From Paracoccaceae bacterium (GTDB lineage: Bacteria > Pseudomonadota > Alphaproteobacteria > Rhodobacterales > Rhodobacteraceae): a stretch of DNA of 64,000 nt. The notes beneath the pieces were generated by a model, which made no database searches, was not told where the DNA came from, and worked only from the letters and a program-made list of their open reading frames with translations. Positions 1 through 8,772 of the stretch are shown one piece after another. The DNA is taken from positions 97,233 through 161,232 of the forward strand of contig CANHLE010000001.1 of assembly GCA_947461435.1 (NCBI GenBank), read 5' to 3'. Made by a program: the position numbers and the translations under genes. Numbering within the stretch: position 1 is the stretch's first letter; each line of letters starts with the position of its first letter.

Positions 1-338
1 TGGGCATGATGCAGAGTTATTTCACCCCGATGGAGGTGACGGAGGAGAGTCTGGGTCTGGAGGCGATTGCCGAAGCGGGCGTGGGCGGGCATTTCTTTGG
101 GACGGCGCATACCATGTCTCGGTATGAAACGGCGTTTCACGCGCCGATGGTGTCGAACGGTGACAACTATCCCAATTGGCTGCAGCGCGGATCCGAAGAT
201 GCGCCGCAGCGCGCCAATCGCATCTGGAAGGATTTGCTGGCGACCTATGAAGCCCCGCCCTTGGACCCGGCCATCCGCGAGGCGGTGGATGATTATGTCG
301 CCCGGCGCAAGGCCGAGGGCGGGGTTGAGACGAACTGA
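1..338 (+). CDS. Trimethylamine methyltransferase (MttB) family protein, C-terminal fragment
   Basis: This is the 3' end of a gene whose start lies outside the window; the frame is open from base 3 to the stop at 336-338. The visible ~112 residues match the C-terminal end of MttB-superfamily corrinoid methyltransferases: a GxGGHFFGTAHT segment, then SRYETAFHAPM, a YPNW segment and a PPLDPAIREAVDDYVARRKAEGG tail-type ending. Family members move methyl groups from trimethylamine, glycine betaine or related quaternary amines to a corrinoid protein. The pyrrolysine position, which would separate true MttB from the non-Pyl MtgB-like group, is not in this fragment. In Rhodobacterales the non-Pyl type is usual, so the substrate is more likely a betaine than trimethylamine. 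That last step is inference. Confidence 0.85.
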   Translation, partial: GMMQSYFTPMEVTEESLGLEAIAEAGVGGHFFGTAHTMSRYETAFHAPMVSNGDNYPNWLQRGSEDAPQRANRIWKDLLATYEAPPLDPAIREAVDDYVARRKAEGGVETN

Positions 339-408
339 TCGGCCGGCGGGGCTTGCCGCGCTTGGCGCTTCTCGACTAGGTTGCCCAAGCGCATATTTTG
401 GGGGCCAG

Positions 409-1344
409 ATGTTCGTTCGCGAAACGCCGCAATGGAAAGACTTTGGCCGTGATCTGGTGTCGGCGATGGTGGTGACGGCCGGGGCGCAGGGGCTGCATGC
501 AGATGCCATGGGTCTGGTGGTGATGACGCCGGGGCAGGGCGGGGCGGCGGCGGGGCCGGTGGGTTTTGTGCATCGGGGCGATTGGCACTGCTATCCATGC
601 TCTTTGGTCAAACCCTTTCACCTGATCCATGCCTTGCACGCCTTGGAACAAGGAAGGATTGTGGCGCAATCCGAATTTGACCGGGCCCTGCGTGACATGA
701 TCTTGTGGTCATCAAACACCGCCACGAATTATGTGATTGATCTTCTTACGGGCACGACCGGCGATACGCTGCTGTACGGGGCCGATTATATGGATTGGTG
801 CGCCAAACGGGACCGTCTGAACGGCTTTTATGACAAGCTGGGTTGGGACGAGTGGGCCGGGTCGAACATCGTGCAAAAGTTGATGGACGACACCCGCTAT
901 GGCCGCGAAGCGCAATTTGCGGGAGACGCGGGCGAGAATTTGAACGGGCTGACGCCGCTGTCGGTTGCCCGCCTGATGTGGGAGATGTTCGAGGGAACGC
1001 TGCCCGTCTCGCGGCCGATGTTGGGCCGGGCGCAGGCGATTTTGTCGCGCGATCCCAAAGGGCCGGACGCGCTTAATCCGCATTATCAACTGTCCGAATA
1101 TCTGGGCGGCGATCTGCCAAGCGATGTGCAGATATGGTCCAAGGCCGGGCACAACCTGTGGACCGGGGATAGCAAGGCCAGTTGGTACAAACATGACATG
1201 ATCCGAATGGTTGCCCCCGGCCGGGCACCTTTGACGGTGGTGTTGATGACGCAGGGCAAGGGGTTGGCGCAAGACCATCCGGGGGCCTTTCCTGCCTTGG
1301 GCCGCCTGATCTGGGAAATGACCGAGGAGATTTGCCATGTCTGA
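409..1344 (+). CDS. Class A beta-lactamase-fold serine hydrolase
   Basis: This 311-residue protein has no signal peptide, so it is probably cytoplasmic. It carries the hallmarks of the beta-lactamase class A / penicillin-recognising fold: S65-L-V-K68 as SxxK, an SDN-like SSNTATN segment around residues 101-107, and SKAGHNLW near the C-terminus where class A enzymes have KTG. The substituted KTG triad and the lack of export argue against a role in antibiotic resistance. Related proteins in Rhodobacterales are annotated only as serine hydrolases. I chose the ATG at 409 because codons upstream of it read through the mttB region in another frame without protein-like sequence. The gene overlaps the following peptidase gene by 8 bp, so the two are probably co-translated. 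The substrate is unknown. Confidence 0.75.
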   Translation: MFVRETPQWKDFGRDLVSAMVVTAGAQGLHADAMGLVVMTPGQGGAAAGPVGFVHRGDWHCYPCSLVKPFHLIHALHALEQGRIVAQSEFDRALRDMILWSSNTATNYVIDLLTGTTGDTLLYGADYMDWCAKRDRLNGFYDKLGWDEWAGSNIVQKLMDDTRYGREAQFAGDAGENLNGLTPLSVARLMWEMFEGTLPVSRPMLGRAQAILSRDPKGPDALNPHYQLSEYLGGDLPSDVQIWSKAGHNLWTGDSKASWYKHDMIRMVAPGRAPLTVVLMTQGKGLAQDHPGAFPALGRLIWEMTEEICHV

Positions 1345-2293
1345 GCGCCTTGTCCCATTTCCGGCCCAAGCCGCGCGCCGGACGGGCCGACTGCGGGTGA
1401 CGGACCTGCACGAGATCTATTTTGAAGAACATGGCAACCCGACTGGCAAACCGGTCGTCATTTTGCATGGCGGGCCGGGCGGGGGGATTTCGCCGTTTCT
1501 GGCGCAGTCGCATGATCCCAAGGTTTACCGGATCGTTCTGTTTGATCAGCGCGGATGCGGCAATTCAACCCCAAATGCCAGCGTGGTTGACAATACGACC
1601 TGGGATCTGGTCGGCGATATCGAGGTACTGCGCCGCCATCTGGGCATTGATCGCTGGCAGGTGGTGGGCGGATCCTGGGGGTCAACCCTTGCGCTTTGCT
1701 ATGCGCTGACCCATCCCACCCGCGTCAGCGAATTGATCTTGCGCGGGATCTTCACCTTGCGGAAATCGGAAATCGACTGGTTCTACCAAAAGGGCGCAGA
1801 CGCCTTCTTTCCGGATGCGTGGCAGGGATTTGTGGCCCCCATCCCCGTGGCGGAACGCGGCGATCTTTTGGGAGCGTATCACCGGCGACTGACGGGACCG
1901 GACGGAGCAGAAAAAGACGCCTGCGCCCGCGCCTGGAGCCGCTGGGAAGGCACCACGATTTCCTTGTTGCCCAATGCCGCGCGGGAAGAGGAATTTTCGG
2001 ATGCATCTTTTGCGGCGGCCTTTGCTGCGATCGAATGTCATTATTTCCGCAACGGCGGTTTTTTTGCTCAAGACGGGTGGATCTTGAAAAATGCGGGCCA
2101 GCTGGCACATATTCCCGGTGTGATCGTGCAAGGCCGCTATGATATGTGCACGCCGTTTCGCACGGCATGGGATCTGCATCAGGCCTGGCCAGAGGCGCAG
2201 TTTGAGGTGGTGCATGATGCGGGTCACACGGGAACCGAACCGGGGATCATGGACGCCATGCGCCGCGCGGCCTGTGGGTTTTGCGAAGGATAG
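1337..2293 (+). CDS. pip: Proline iminopeptidase, S33 family
   Basis: This 318-residue alpha/beta hydrolase releases N-terminal proline from peptides in the cytoplasm. Visible features are the oxyanion-hole motif HGGPGGG (residues 44-50), the DQRGCG motif typical of S33 prolyl aminopeptidases (70-75), the nucleophile elbow GGSWGS with Ser113, a late Asp in GRYDMCTP and the catalytic His in HDAGHTG. Length and motif order fit the family (about 310-320 residues). The start at 1337 overlaps the upstream hydrolase gene by 8 bp. The gene is convergent with the dipeptidase on the other strand, 31 bp away. Beside a peptide transporter and two dipeptidases, it fits a role in degrading imported proline-containing peptides. 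Confidence 0.92.
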   Translation: MSERLVPFPAQAARRTGRLRVTDLHEIYFEEHGNPTGKPVVILHGGPGGGISPFLAQSHDPKVYRIVLFDQRGCGNSTPNASVVDNTTWDLVGDIEVLRRHLGIDRWQVVGGSWGSTLALCYALTHPTRVSELILRGIFTLRKSEIDWFYQKGADAFFPDAWQGFVAPIPVAERGDLLGAYHRRLTGPDGAEKDACARAWSRWEGTTISLLPNAAREEEFSDASFAAAFAAIECHYFRNGGFFAQDGWILKNAGQLAHIPGVIVQGRYDMCTPFRTAWDLHQAWPEAQFEVVHDAGHTGTEPGIMDAMRRAACGFCEG

Positions 2294-2324
2294 CCGCCAA
2301 AACGCCGTCATGGCTGCCGCGCGG

Positions 2325-3362
2325 TCAGCCTATGACACGGTCCAGCATATCCACCCAATTGTCCCAGCACAGGCGCTGGATGAGGGTTTCGCCGTAGCCC
2401 GCCCGTTCCATGGCCGCGATCAGATGCGGCAAACCGCTGGCGTCACGCAAAAAGTGGGGGATCATGGTGCCGTCAAAATCGGATCCCAAGGCGACCCCCC
2501 CTTCGCCCAGAATCGACAAAAGGTGATCCAGATGGCGGATCAGAACCTCGGGCGCGGTATCGGGGTTCTTGATCCCGTCGGCGCGCACGAAAGCACAGCC
2601 GAAGTTGAGCCCGACCAGCCCGCCGCGTTCGGCCATTGCGGTCAATTGTTTGTCGGTCAGATTGCGGGTGGCGGCCGTCAGGGCATGGGCCGCTGAATGG
2701 GTTGAAATAAGGGGGCGGGCGGAAATCTTGGCCACATCCCAAAACCCGGCTTCATTCAGGTGGGCGAGATCCATCAAGATGCCCAAGCTGTCACATTCGA
2801 CCACAAGCCGCTTTCCGGCGTCGGTCAGCCCCGGCCCGGTATCGGGGCTGGACGGGAAGATAAAGGGTACGCCGTGGCCGAAGATGTTTGGCCGGCTCCA
2901 GACCAGACCGATCGAGCGTAGTCCGGCGGCGTGGAACAGGTGCAGTTCTTCCAGATCGGCGCTGATTGCTTCGGCGCCTTCCAAGTGCAGAACGGCCGCG
3001 ATGGCGCCGTCTGCCCGCGCGGCCCGAATGTCGCCCGCCGAACGGCAGGCGCGGATGACATCGGGCCAAGACCGTGTCAGCTTTGCAAAGATCGCAAACT
3101 GCGCGATCGTCTCGCGCCGTGCGCCCTCGGCATCGATCTGGGGAAAGTGGCGGGCCATGGCCATAGGGTCGGGTGCGCCCGACGGATCGTTGGCCGCCCA
3201 GACGGCAAACAGCCCCCCGCCCAGCCCCCCCGAGACCATCTTGGCGTGATCGATATCCCCCGAGGGCCGCCCTTCAAAGAAACTGCGAGCGGTGAGATCC
3301 CTTTCACGCAGCAGACATGACAGCAGGTCGTTGTGACCATCGAAGATCAAATACTGCGCCAT
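2325..3362 (-). CDS. Membrane dipeptidase (peptidase M19), copy 1
   Basis: This 345-residue protein belongs to the M19 renal-dipeptidase family of binuclear zinc enzymes, which hydrolyse dipeptides, often with D- or unusual C-terminal residues. Visible metal-site motifs are FDGHND near the N-terminus (His and Asp ligands), HLEGAEA (bridging Glu) and THSAAHAL (His ligand). A VALGSDFDG segment (substrate Asp region) lies near the C-terminus. There is no signal peptide or lipobox, so it is cytoplasmic despite the family name. It is divergent from the peptide transporter operon at 3516 and is paralogous to the M19 gene at 8773. Only the second copy lies inside the transporter operon, so the two may be expressed differently. 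Confidence 0.92.
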   Translation of the reverse strand: MAQYLIFDGHNDLLSCLLRERDLTARSFFEGRPSGDIDHAKMVSGGLGGGLFAVWAANDPSGAPDPMAMARHFPQIDAEGARRETIAQFAIFAKLTRSWPDVIRACRSAGDIRAARADGAIAAVLHLEGAEAISADLEELHLFHAAGLRSIGLVWSRPNIFGHGVPFIFPSSPDTGPGLTDAGKRLVVECDSLGILMDLAHLNEAGFWDVAKISARPLISTHSAAHALTAATRNLTDKQLTAMAERGGLVGLNFGCAFVRADGIKNPDTAPEVLIRHLDHLLSILGEGGVALGSDFDGTMIPHFLRDASGLPHLIAAMERAGYGETLIQRLCWDNWVDMLDRVIG

Positions 3363-3515
3363 TGTGTGCCCCTGCAGACCCTTCTGGGCCTGACCCGTTC
3401 AATTTCATTGACAAGATTGCATGAAAGTTGGCCAGATGGTCAAGGAACAACGCAAAGACTCAGTCTCGCTGTTACACAATATTAGAAAAAACGGAACCAC
3501 AACAAGGAGTTGACC

Positions 3516-5114
3516 ATGATTTTCCAACCCACACGCCGGGGCTTGGGCAAACTTGCCGTTGCTGCACTGATGCTGGGCGCGTCGCCCATGGCCCTTTTGG
3601 CCGAAACGCCCGCAGATACGCTTGTGATCGCCGATGCGATTGACGACATCGTATCGCTGGATCCGGCCGAGGCCTATGAATTTTCTGGTCTGGACGTAAA
3701 CAACAATACCTATGACGGGTTGGTTGAACTGGATCCGACGAGCGGGCAGATGGTACCCGGACTGGCCGAAAGCTGGTCTGTGGCCGAGGATGGCATGACC
3801 TATACCTTCAAGATGAAGGCCGGGATTACCTTTGGGTCGGGCAACCCGTTGACCGCTGATGATGCGGCCTTCTCGCTGCAGCGGGCGATCAAACTGAACA
3901 AGACACCTTCCTTTATTCTGAGCCAGTTTGGCTGGACGCCGGAAAACGTGGATACGATGGTCACCGCATCTGGCGATACCTTGACGATCAAGACCGACAA
4001 AGCCTATGCGCCGACCTTCTTGTACAACTGCCTGACCTCGGGCGTCGCCTCGATTGTGGACAAGGCGGATGTCATGGCCAACGAAGTGGCCGGGGATATG
4101 GGGTATGAGTATCTGAAGAACCATTCGGCCGGAACGGGCCCCTATATTCTGAAATCCTTCAAGCCGAACGAAGGCTATATCCTTGAAGCGCGCACCGGCC
4201 ATTGGCGCGGTGATGCCAAGATCCCCAAAATCTTCATGCAGCACGTTCCCGAAGCCGCGACCCAGCGCCTGATGCTGGAAAAGGGTGACATTGACGTGGC
4301 CCGCGAACTGACGCCGACCGATATCGAAGGATTGTCGGGCAACGCCGACGTCAAGATGCAGCAGGATGTGGGCGGTCAGGTGTTCTATCTGGCCTTCAAC
4401 CAGAAGAACGAAAACTACAAAAACCCCAAGCTGCTGGACGCGATGCGCTGGGCGATCGACTATCAGGGGATGGTTGATACCTTCTTGAAGGGCACCGAAG
4501 TGGTGCATCAGAACTTCTTGCCGAAGGGGTATCTGGGCGCGCTGGACGACAATCCTTATTCGCTGGATATCGAAAAAGCCAAGGCATTGGTTGCCGAATC
4601 CGGGATTGCCAATCCGACTGTCACCTTGTCGGTGCGCAACGCATCGGACCGCATGGATATGGCCCAATCTATCCAGAACACCTTTGGCCAAGCGGGCATC
4701 AAGGTGGAACTGAAGGTGGGCGAGGGTGCCGAGCAGCTGGAGGAATACCGCGGCCGACTGCATGATGCGACCTTGCAATCGTGGGGCCCGGACTATCCCG
4801 ATCCGCATACCAACGCGTCGACCTTCGCCCAAAATCCGGACAATTCGGACGAGGCCAAAGCGACAGGCTATCTGGCATGGCGCAATGCCTATGATCCGGG
4901 CGAGTTGACGGCGCAGACTCAAGCGGCTGTCGAAGAGATGGATCCGGCAAAGCGGATCGAGATGTACGCGCAGATCCAAAAGCAGATCCGCGAAACCTCT
5001 CCCTTCATCTTGATGTTCCAGATCAGCTATCAGACCGGGATGCGGGGCAATGTCGGGAACTTCTTCACCGGTGGTTCGACCGATTCGGCCGCCTATTGGC
5101 TGGTGACGAAGTAA
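3516..5114 (+). CDS. Peptide ABC transporter substrate-binding protein (family 5)
   Basis: This 532-residue periplasmic solute-binding protein is of the DppA/OppA type (SBP_bac_5). An N-terminal signal peptide is visible: basic MIFQPTRRGLGK, a hydrophobic AVAALMLGASPMALLA stretch, and probable cleavage before ETPADT. The mature part shows family landmarks such as NNNTYDGLVELD, LAESWSVAEDGMTYTF, and a GTGPYILKSF segment. I chose the ATG at 3516 over an upstream TTG because AAGGAG ends 6 nt before it. The gene starts the operon SBP, two permeases, two ATPases, M19 dipeptidase. A strong hairpin with a T-rich tail separates it from the permeases. Dipeptides or short peptides are the likely ligands, but family 5 proteins also bind opines and other solutes. 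Confidence 0.93.
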   Translation: MIFQPTRRGLGKLAVAALMLGASPMALLAETPADTLVIADAIDDIVSLDPAEAYEFSGLDVNNNTYDGLVELDPTSGQMVPGLAESWSVAEDGMTYTFKMKAGITFGSGNPLTADDAAFSLQRAIKLNKTPSFILSQFGWTPENVDTMVTASGDTLTIKTDKAYAPTFLYNCLTSGVASIVDKADVMANEVAGDMGYEYLKNHSAGTGPYILKSFKPNEGYILEARTGHWRGDAKIPKIFMQHVPEAATQRLMLEKGDIDVARELTPTDIEGLSGNADVKMQQDVGGQVFYLAFNQKNENYKNPKLLDAMRWAIDYQGMVDTFLKGTEVVHQNFLPKGYLGALDDNPYSLDIEKAKALVAESGIANPTVTLSVRNASDRMDMAQSIQNTFGQAGIKVELKVGEGAEQLEEYRGRLHDATLQSWGPDYPDPHTNASTFAQNPDNSDEAKATGYLAWRNAYDPGELTAQTQAAVEEMDPAKRIEMYAQIQKQIRETSPFILMFQISYQTGMRGNVGNFFTGGSTDSAAYWLVTK

Positions 5115-5146
5115 AACTTAGGGCAGGATCCCATCTTGCACCGTCT

Positions 5147-5186
5147 CGGGGGAAACAGCGATTTCCCCCGGGGCACCTTTCTTTTT
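5147..5186 (+). terminator. Intra-operon terminator/attenuating hairpin after the solute-binding protein gene
   Basis: A perfect 9-bp stem, CGGGGGAAA (5147-5155) with TTTCCCCCG (5162-5170), has a 6-nt loop and is followed by a T-rich stretch (CTTTCTTTTTTA to about 5186). It lies 33 bp after the stop of the binding-protein gene and before the first permease. Partial termination or 3'-end stabilisation here would keep the binding protein more abundant than the membrane subunits, a common arrangement in ABC operons. Confidence 0.75.
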
Positions 5187-5232
5187 TATTGTCTTGGCCG
5201 ATGACACGCGATCGGGCGTTGGAGAAGTCTTT

Positions 5233-6273
5233 GTGACGTCAGATCGCATGACAAGCACGGTTCGGCAGATCGGGGGGACGGCGCTGACGCTGCTTGTCAC
5301 CTTTATCGGACTATTGGCTGTGACCTTTATCATCAGCCGCGTGGTGCCGATTGATCCAGTCAGCTCAATCCTGGGCGACAGGGCTTCGGCCGCGCAGATC
5401 GCCGAAGCGCGTGAGCGTCTGGGGCTGGATCAGCCGATGTGGCAACAATTCTGGATCTATGTCACACAAGCCCTGCAGGGGGATCTGGGCCTTTCCGTGC
5501 GCACCCGCGAGCCGGTGGCCGCCGAAATTGCGCGGTATTTCCCCGCCACCTTGGAACTTGCGACCCTTGCCACGATCCTGGGCGTTGTCGTGGGCGTGCC
5601 CGCAGGGGTTCTGGCCGCAACAAAGCCGGGCAGCCTTTATGACCAGATCGTGCGGCTGATCGGGCTGATGGGCTATTCCATGCCGGTGTTCTGGCTTGGG
5701 TTGATCGGACTTTTGGTGTTTTACGGTCAGCTTGGCTGGGTCTCTGGGCCTGGACGATTGGACGCCAGTTTCCAGATGATGTTTGAATTCGAAGTGACGC
5801 CATTGACGGGCATGATCCTTGTCGATACCGCGCTTGCCGGACGGTGGGACATGTTTGCCAATGCGTTCAGTCACATCATCCTGCCTGCCAGTCTTTTGGG
5901 CTATATCTCTATGGCGTATATCAGCCGGATGACCCGCAGTTTCATGATGAATGAGCTGGGGCAGGAATATATCACGACCGCCCGGGTGAAGGGCATGCCA
6001 GAGCGCCGGGTGGTATGGGTTCACGCCATGCGCAATGTGATGGTGCCGCTGATTACGGTGGTGGCGCTGTCCTATGCCAGCCTGCTGGAAGGGGCGGTTC
6101 TGACCGAGACGATCTTTGCCTGGCCCGGACTTGGCAGTTACATCACCGATGCCTTGTTGGTGGCCGACATGCCGGCAGTTCTGGGGGGCACGGTGGTGGT
6201 CGGGGCGGTGTTCATCGGGCTGAACATGCTGTCAGATCTGTTGTACCGTCTTGTTGATCCGAGGGCTTTGTGA
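5233..6273 (+). CDS. Peptide ABC transporter permease, DppB type
   Basis: This 346-residue inner-membrane permease has an N-terminal helix (TALTLLVTFIGLLAVTFIISRVVPIDP) with the ERLGLDQP segment typical of DppB/OppB. It is followed by five further hydrophobic helices and the EAA loop (EYITTARVKGMPERRVV). I chose a GTG start at 5233 because GGAGAAG lies 8 nt upstream. The ATG at 5248 would shorten the protein by five residues and has no better ribosome site. The stop overlaps the next gene by one base (TGATG), so the two permease subunits are translationally coupled. Confidence 0.9.
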   Translation: MTSDRMTSTVRQIGGTALTLLVTFIGLLAVTFIISRVVPIDPVSSILGDRASAAQIAEARERLGLDQPMWQQFWIYVTQALQGDLGLSVRTREPVAAEIARYFPATLELATLATILGVVVGVPAGVLAATKPGSLYDQIVRLIGLMGYSMPVFWLGLIGLLVFYGQLGWVSGPGRLDASFQMMFEFEVTPLTGMILVDTALAGRWDMFANAFSHIILPASLLGYISMAYISRMTRSFMMNELGQEYITTARVKGMPERRVVWVHAMRNVMVPLITVVALSYASLLEGAVLTETIFAWPGLGSYITDALLVADMPAVLGGTVVVGAVFIGLNMLSDLLYRLVDPRAL

Positions 6274-7175
6274 TGCGCACCATGGACTGGCTTCGCGATC
6301 AAAACCCCACCAGCCGCGCGCAGGCCCGGGCGGGACAGGCCTATTTGAATTGGCTGCGATTGAGACGCAATCCCTTGGCGATGGCCGGGCTTTTGATCAC
6401 GGTGATCTTGTTGCTGGTGGCCCTGCTGGCCCCTTGGCTTGCGCCGCATGATCCCATCGCCCAAGATCTGTCGCAGCGTCTGTTGCCGCCCTTGTCACCC
6501 GGTTATCCGATGGGAACGGATGAATTCGGCCGCGATATCCTAAGCCGGATCCTGTTTGGCAGCCGCATTACCTTGTATATCGTGCTGCTGGTCGTGTTGA
6601 CGGCCCCGGTGGCGGGGCTGTTCATCGGCACGGTTGCGGGATATTTTGGCGGCTGGGTGGATGCCGTGTTGATGCGGATCACCGATATCTTTCTGGCCTT
6701 TCCCAAGCTGATTTTGGCGCTGGCGCTTGTGGCGGTCTTGGGCCCGGGCATGGTCAACGCGGTGTTGGCCATTGCCTTGACATCCTGGCCGCCTTACGCG
6801 CGCGTTGCGCGGGCCGAGACGCTGACCGTGCGAAATTCGGACTATATCGCGGCGGTCAAGCTGCAAGGTGCGGGCGGCGGGCGGGTGATCTGGGGCCATA
6901 TCATGCCGATGTGCCTGCCTTCGGTGATCATCCGTGTGACCTTGGATATGGCAGGCGTGATCCTTACGGCGGCTGGACTTGGCTTTTTGGGGCTGGGTGT
7001 GCAGCCGCCTTTGCCAGAATGGGGCGCGATGATTTCTTCGGGCCGTAAATATCTGTTCGAACAATGGTGGGTTGCCACAATGCCGGGGCTTGCCATTTTC
7101 ATCGTTTCCTTGGGCTTCAACCTTTTGGGAGACGGTCTGCGCGATGTTTTGGACCCAAGGAGTGCAGGAAAATGA
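6273..7175 (+). CDS. Peptide ABC transporter permease, DppC type
   Basis: This 300-residue inner-membrane subunit pairs with the DppB-type permease. It has the DppC/OppC layout: a short cytoplasmic N-terminus, one helix ([20 protein letters not shown]), the [10 protein letters not shown] periplasmic segment, the [19 protein letters not shown] signature, four more helices and the EAA-loop region ([19 protein letters not shown]). It starts at the ATG that overlaps the upstream stop by one base, and its own stop overlaps the ATPase start by 4 bp. Confidence 0.92.
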   Translation: MRTMDWLRDQNPTSRAQARAGQAYLNWLRLRRNPLAMAGLLITVILLLVALLAPWLAPHDPIAQDLSQRLLPPLSPGYPMGTDEFGRDILSRILFGSRITLYIVLLVVLTAPVAGLFIGTVAGYFGGWVDAVLMRITDIFLAFPKLILALALVAVLGPGMVNAVLAIALTSWPPYARVARAETLTVRNSDYIAAVKLQGAGGGRVIWGHIMPMCLPSVIIRVTLDMAGVILTAAGLGFLGLGVQPPLPEWGAMISSGRKYLFEQWWVATMPGLAIFIVSLGFNLLGDGLRDVLDPRSAGK

Positions 7176-8002
7176 CCCTGCTGTCCGTGCGCAATTTGAA
7201 GGTGTCGTTCGACACGGAAACCGGCGTGGTCGAAGCGGTGCGCGGCGTCTCTTTTGATCTGGGGCGCGAGAGGTTGGGCATCGTAGGGGAATCAGGCTCT
7301 GGCAAGACGATGACGGGGCGGTCGGTTTTGCGGTTGATCCGCCCGCCGGGGCGCATCGAAGCCGACGAGATGCGCTTTGACGGGGTGGATCTGATGGGGG
7401 CAAGCGAAACGCAGATGCGGGCCTTGCGGGGCCGGCGCATCGCCATGGTGATGCAAGATCCGAAGTATTCGCTGAACCCGGTCATGAAAGTGGGCGCGCA
7501 ATTGATGGAAGGGCTGCGCCAGCGCGATGGTTTGACGCGCGCCGCCGCCCATATCAAAGCCGTCGAGGCGTTGGAGGCCGTGCAGATCCGTGACCCAGAG
7601 CGGGTGATGCTGGCCTATCCGCACGAATTGTCGGGCGGAATGGGCCAGCGGGTGATGATTGCCATGATGTTGATCCCGAACCCTGATTTGCTGATCGCGG
7701 ACGAACCGACGAGCGCGCTGGATGTGACGGTTCAGGCCGAGGTGCTGGCGATTCTGGACGGTCTGGTTCGCGACCGGGGGATGGGATTGATCTTTATCAG
7801 CCATGATTTGCGACTTGTCGCCCGCTTTTGCGACCGGGTCTTGGTGATGTACAGGGGCAAGATTGTGGAAGAACTGGCGGCGCGCGATCTGCTGCACGCG
7901 CGCCATCCCTATACCCAAGGGTTGCTGAACTGTCTGCCGCGCATCGGGGGGCCACGGCAACCGCTGCCGGGGCTTGACCGTTCTGCCGATTGGGCGGTGT
8001 AA
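7172..8002 (+). CDS. Peptide ABC transporter ATPase, DppD type
   Basis: This 276-residue nucleotide-binding subunit has Walker A GESGSGKT (39-46), a Q-loop in [12 protein letters not shown], signature LSGGMGQR, Walker [13 protein letters not shown] and an H-loop in ISHD. It is shorter than canonical DppD (about 325 residues): it ends just after the [16 protein letters not shown] segment, so most of the C-terminal oligopeptide-type extension is missing. The ATG at 7172 overlaps the DppC stop by 4 bp. An in-frame upstream extension runs through the permease gene and is not protein-like. Confidence 0.92.
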   Translation: MTLLSVRNLKVSFDTETGVVEAVRGVSFDLGRERLGIVGESGSGKTMTGRSVLRLIRPPGRIEADEMRFDGVDLMGASETQMRALRGRRIAMVMQDPKYSLNPVMKVGAQLMEGLRQRDGLTRAAAHIKAVEALEAVQIRDPERVMLAYPHELSGGMGQRVMIAMMLIPNPDLLIADEPTSALDVTVQAEVLAILDGLVRDRGMGLIFISHDLRLVARFCDRVLVMYRGKIVEELAARDLLHARHPYTQGLLNCLPRIGGPRQPLPGLDRSADWAV

Positions 8003-8003
8003 C

Positions 8004-8762
8004 ATGGCGCTGATCGAGATTGAAAATCTGTCGGTGACCTATCGGTCCAAGGGGCGCAGTGTCACCGCGGTGGAAAGCGTGTCCTTGGGCGTGGAGGCGC
8101 GCCAAAGCTTTGGCCTTGTGGGTGAAAGCGGATCGGGCAAATCGACCATCCTGCGCGCGATCTGCGGTTTGGCCCCGGTGACGGGCGGTACCATCCGTAT
8201 TGGCGGCGATCTGGTGCCAACGCCGCGCGGGCGGGCCTTTTCAGCGCGGGTTCAGATGGTATTTCAAGACCCCTACGCCAGCTTGCACCCGCGCCATACG
8301 CTGGACCGCACCCTGTCAGAACCTTTGGCGATCCACGGCATCGGCCAGACCGATGCGCGCGTGATGCAGGCGCTGGACGATGTGGGTTTGCCGCAAAGTT
8401 TTCGGTTTCGCTATCCCCATCAGTTGTCAGGTGGGCAGCGTCAGCGCGTGGCGATCGCACGTGCCTTGATGCTGCGGCCAGAAATCTTGTTGCTGGACGA
8501 GCCGACAAGCGCGCTGGATGCCTCGGTTCAGGCGGAGACGTTGAATCTTTTGAACCGATTGCGCACCGAGCGGGGTTTGACGTTCTTGATGGTCAGCCAT
8601 GATCTGGCTGTCATTGACCATATGTGTGACCGAATTTTGGTGATGCAAAACGGGCGCGCGGTGGAAGAGCTGTCGCGGCAGGACCTTGCCAGCGCCAAGA
8701 TGAAAACCGATTATGCCCGCAGCCTGTTTTCGGCCTCGGCCGACCGGATGCTTGAACCTTGA
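8004..8762 (+). CDS. Peptide ABC transporter ATPase, DppF type
   Basis: This is the second nucleotide-binding subunit, 252 residues. It has Walker A GESGSGKS (40-47), a Q-loop in VFQDPYASLHPRHT, signature LSGGQRQR and Walker [13 protein letters not shown] with VSHD downstream. The VFQDPYASLHPR wording is typical of DppF/OppF. It starts one base after the DppD-type stop. Like its partner it is short and lacks the usual C-terminal extension. It should form a heterodimer with the DppD-type ATPase on the cytoplasmic face of the two permeases. Confidence 0.92.
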   Translation: MALIEIENLSVTYRSKGRSVTAVESVSLGVEARQSFGLVGESGSGKSTILRAICGLAPVTGGTIRIGGDLVPTPRGRAFSARVQMVFQDPYASLHPRHTLDRTLSEPLAIHGIGQTDARVMQALDDVGLPQSFRFRYPHQLSGGQRQRVAIARALMLRPEILLLDEPTSALDASVQAETLNLLNRLRTERGLTFLMVSHDLAVIDHMCDRILVMQNGRAVEELSRQDLASAKMKTDYARSLFSASADRMLEP

Positions 8763-8772
8763 AGAGGCCCAG

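Noticed and set aside
3405..4979. 524-codon open frame antisense to the solute-binding protein gene
   Set aside because: It lies wholly opposite a well-supported gene with signal peptide and family motifs; its translation shows no motif and is rich in His, Arg and Gln, as expected of a shadow frame in high-GC DNA.
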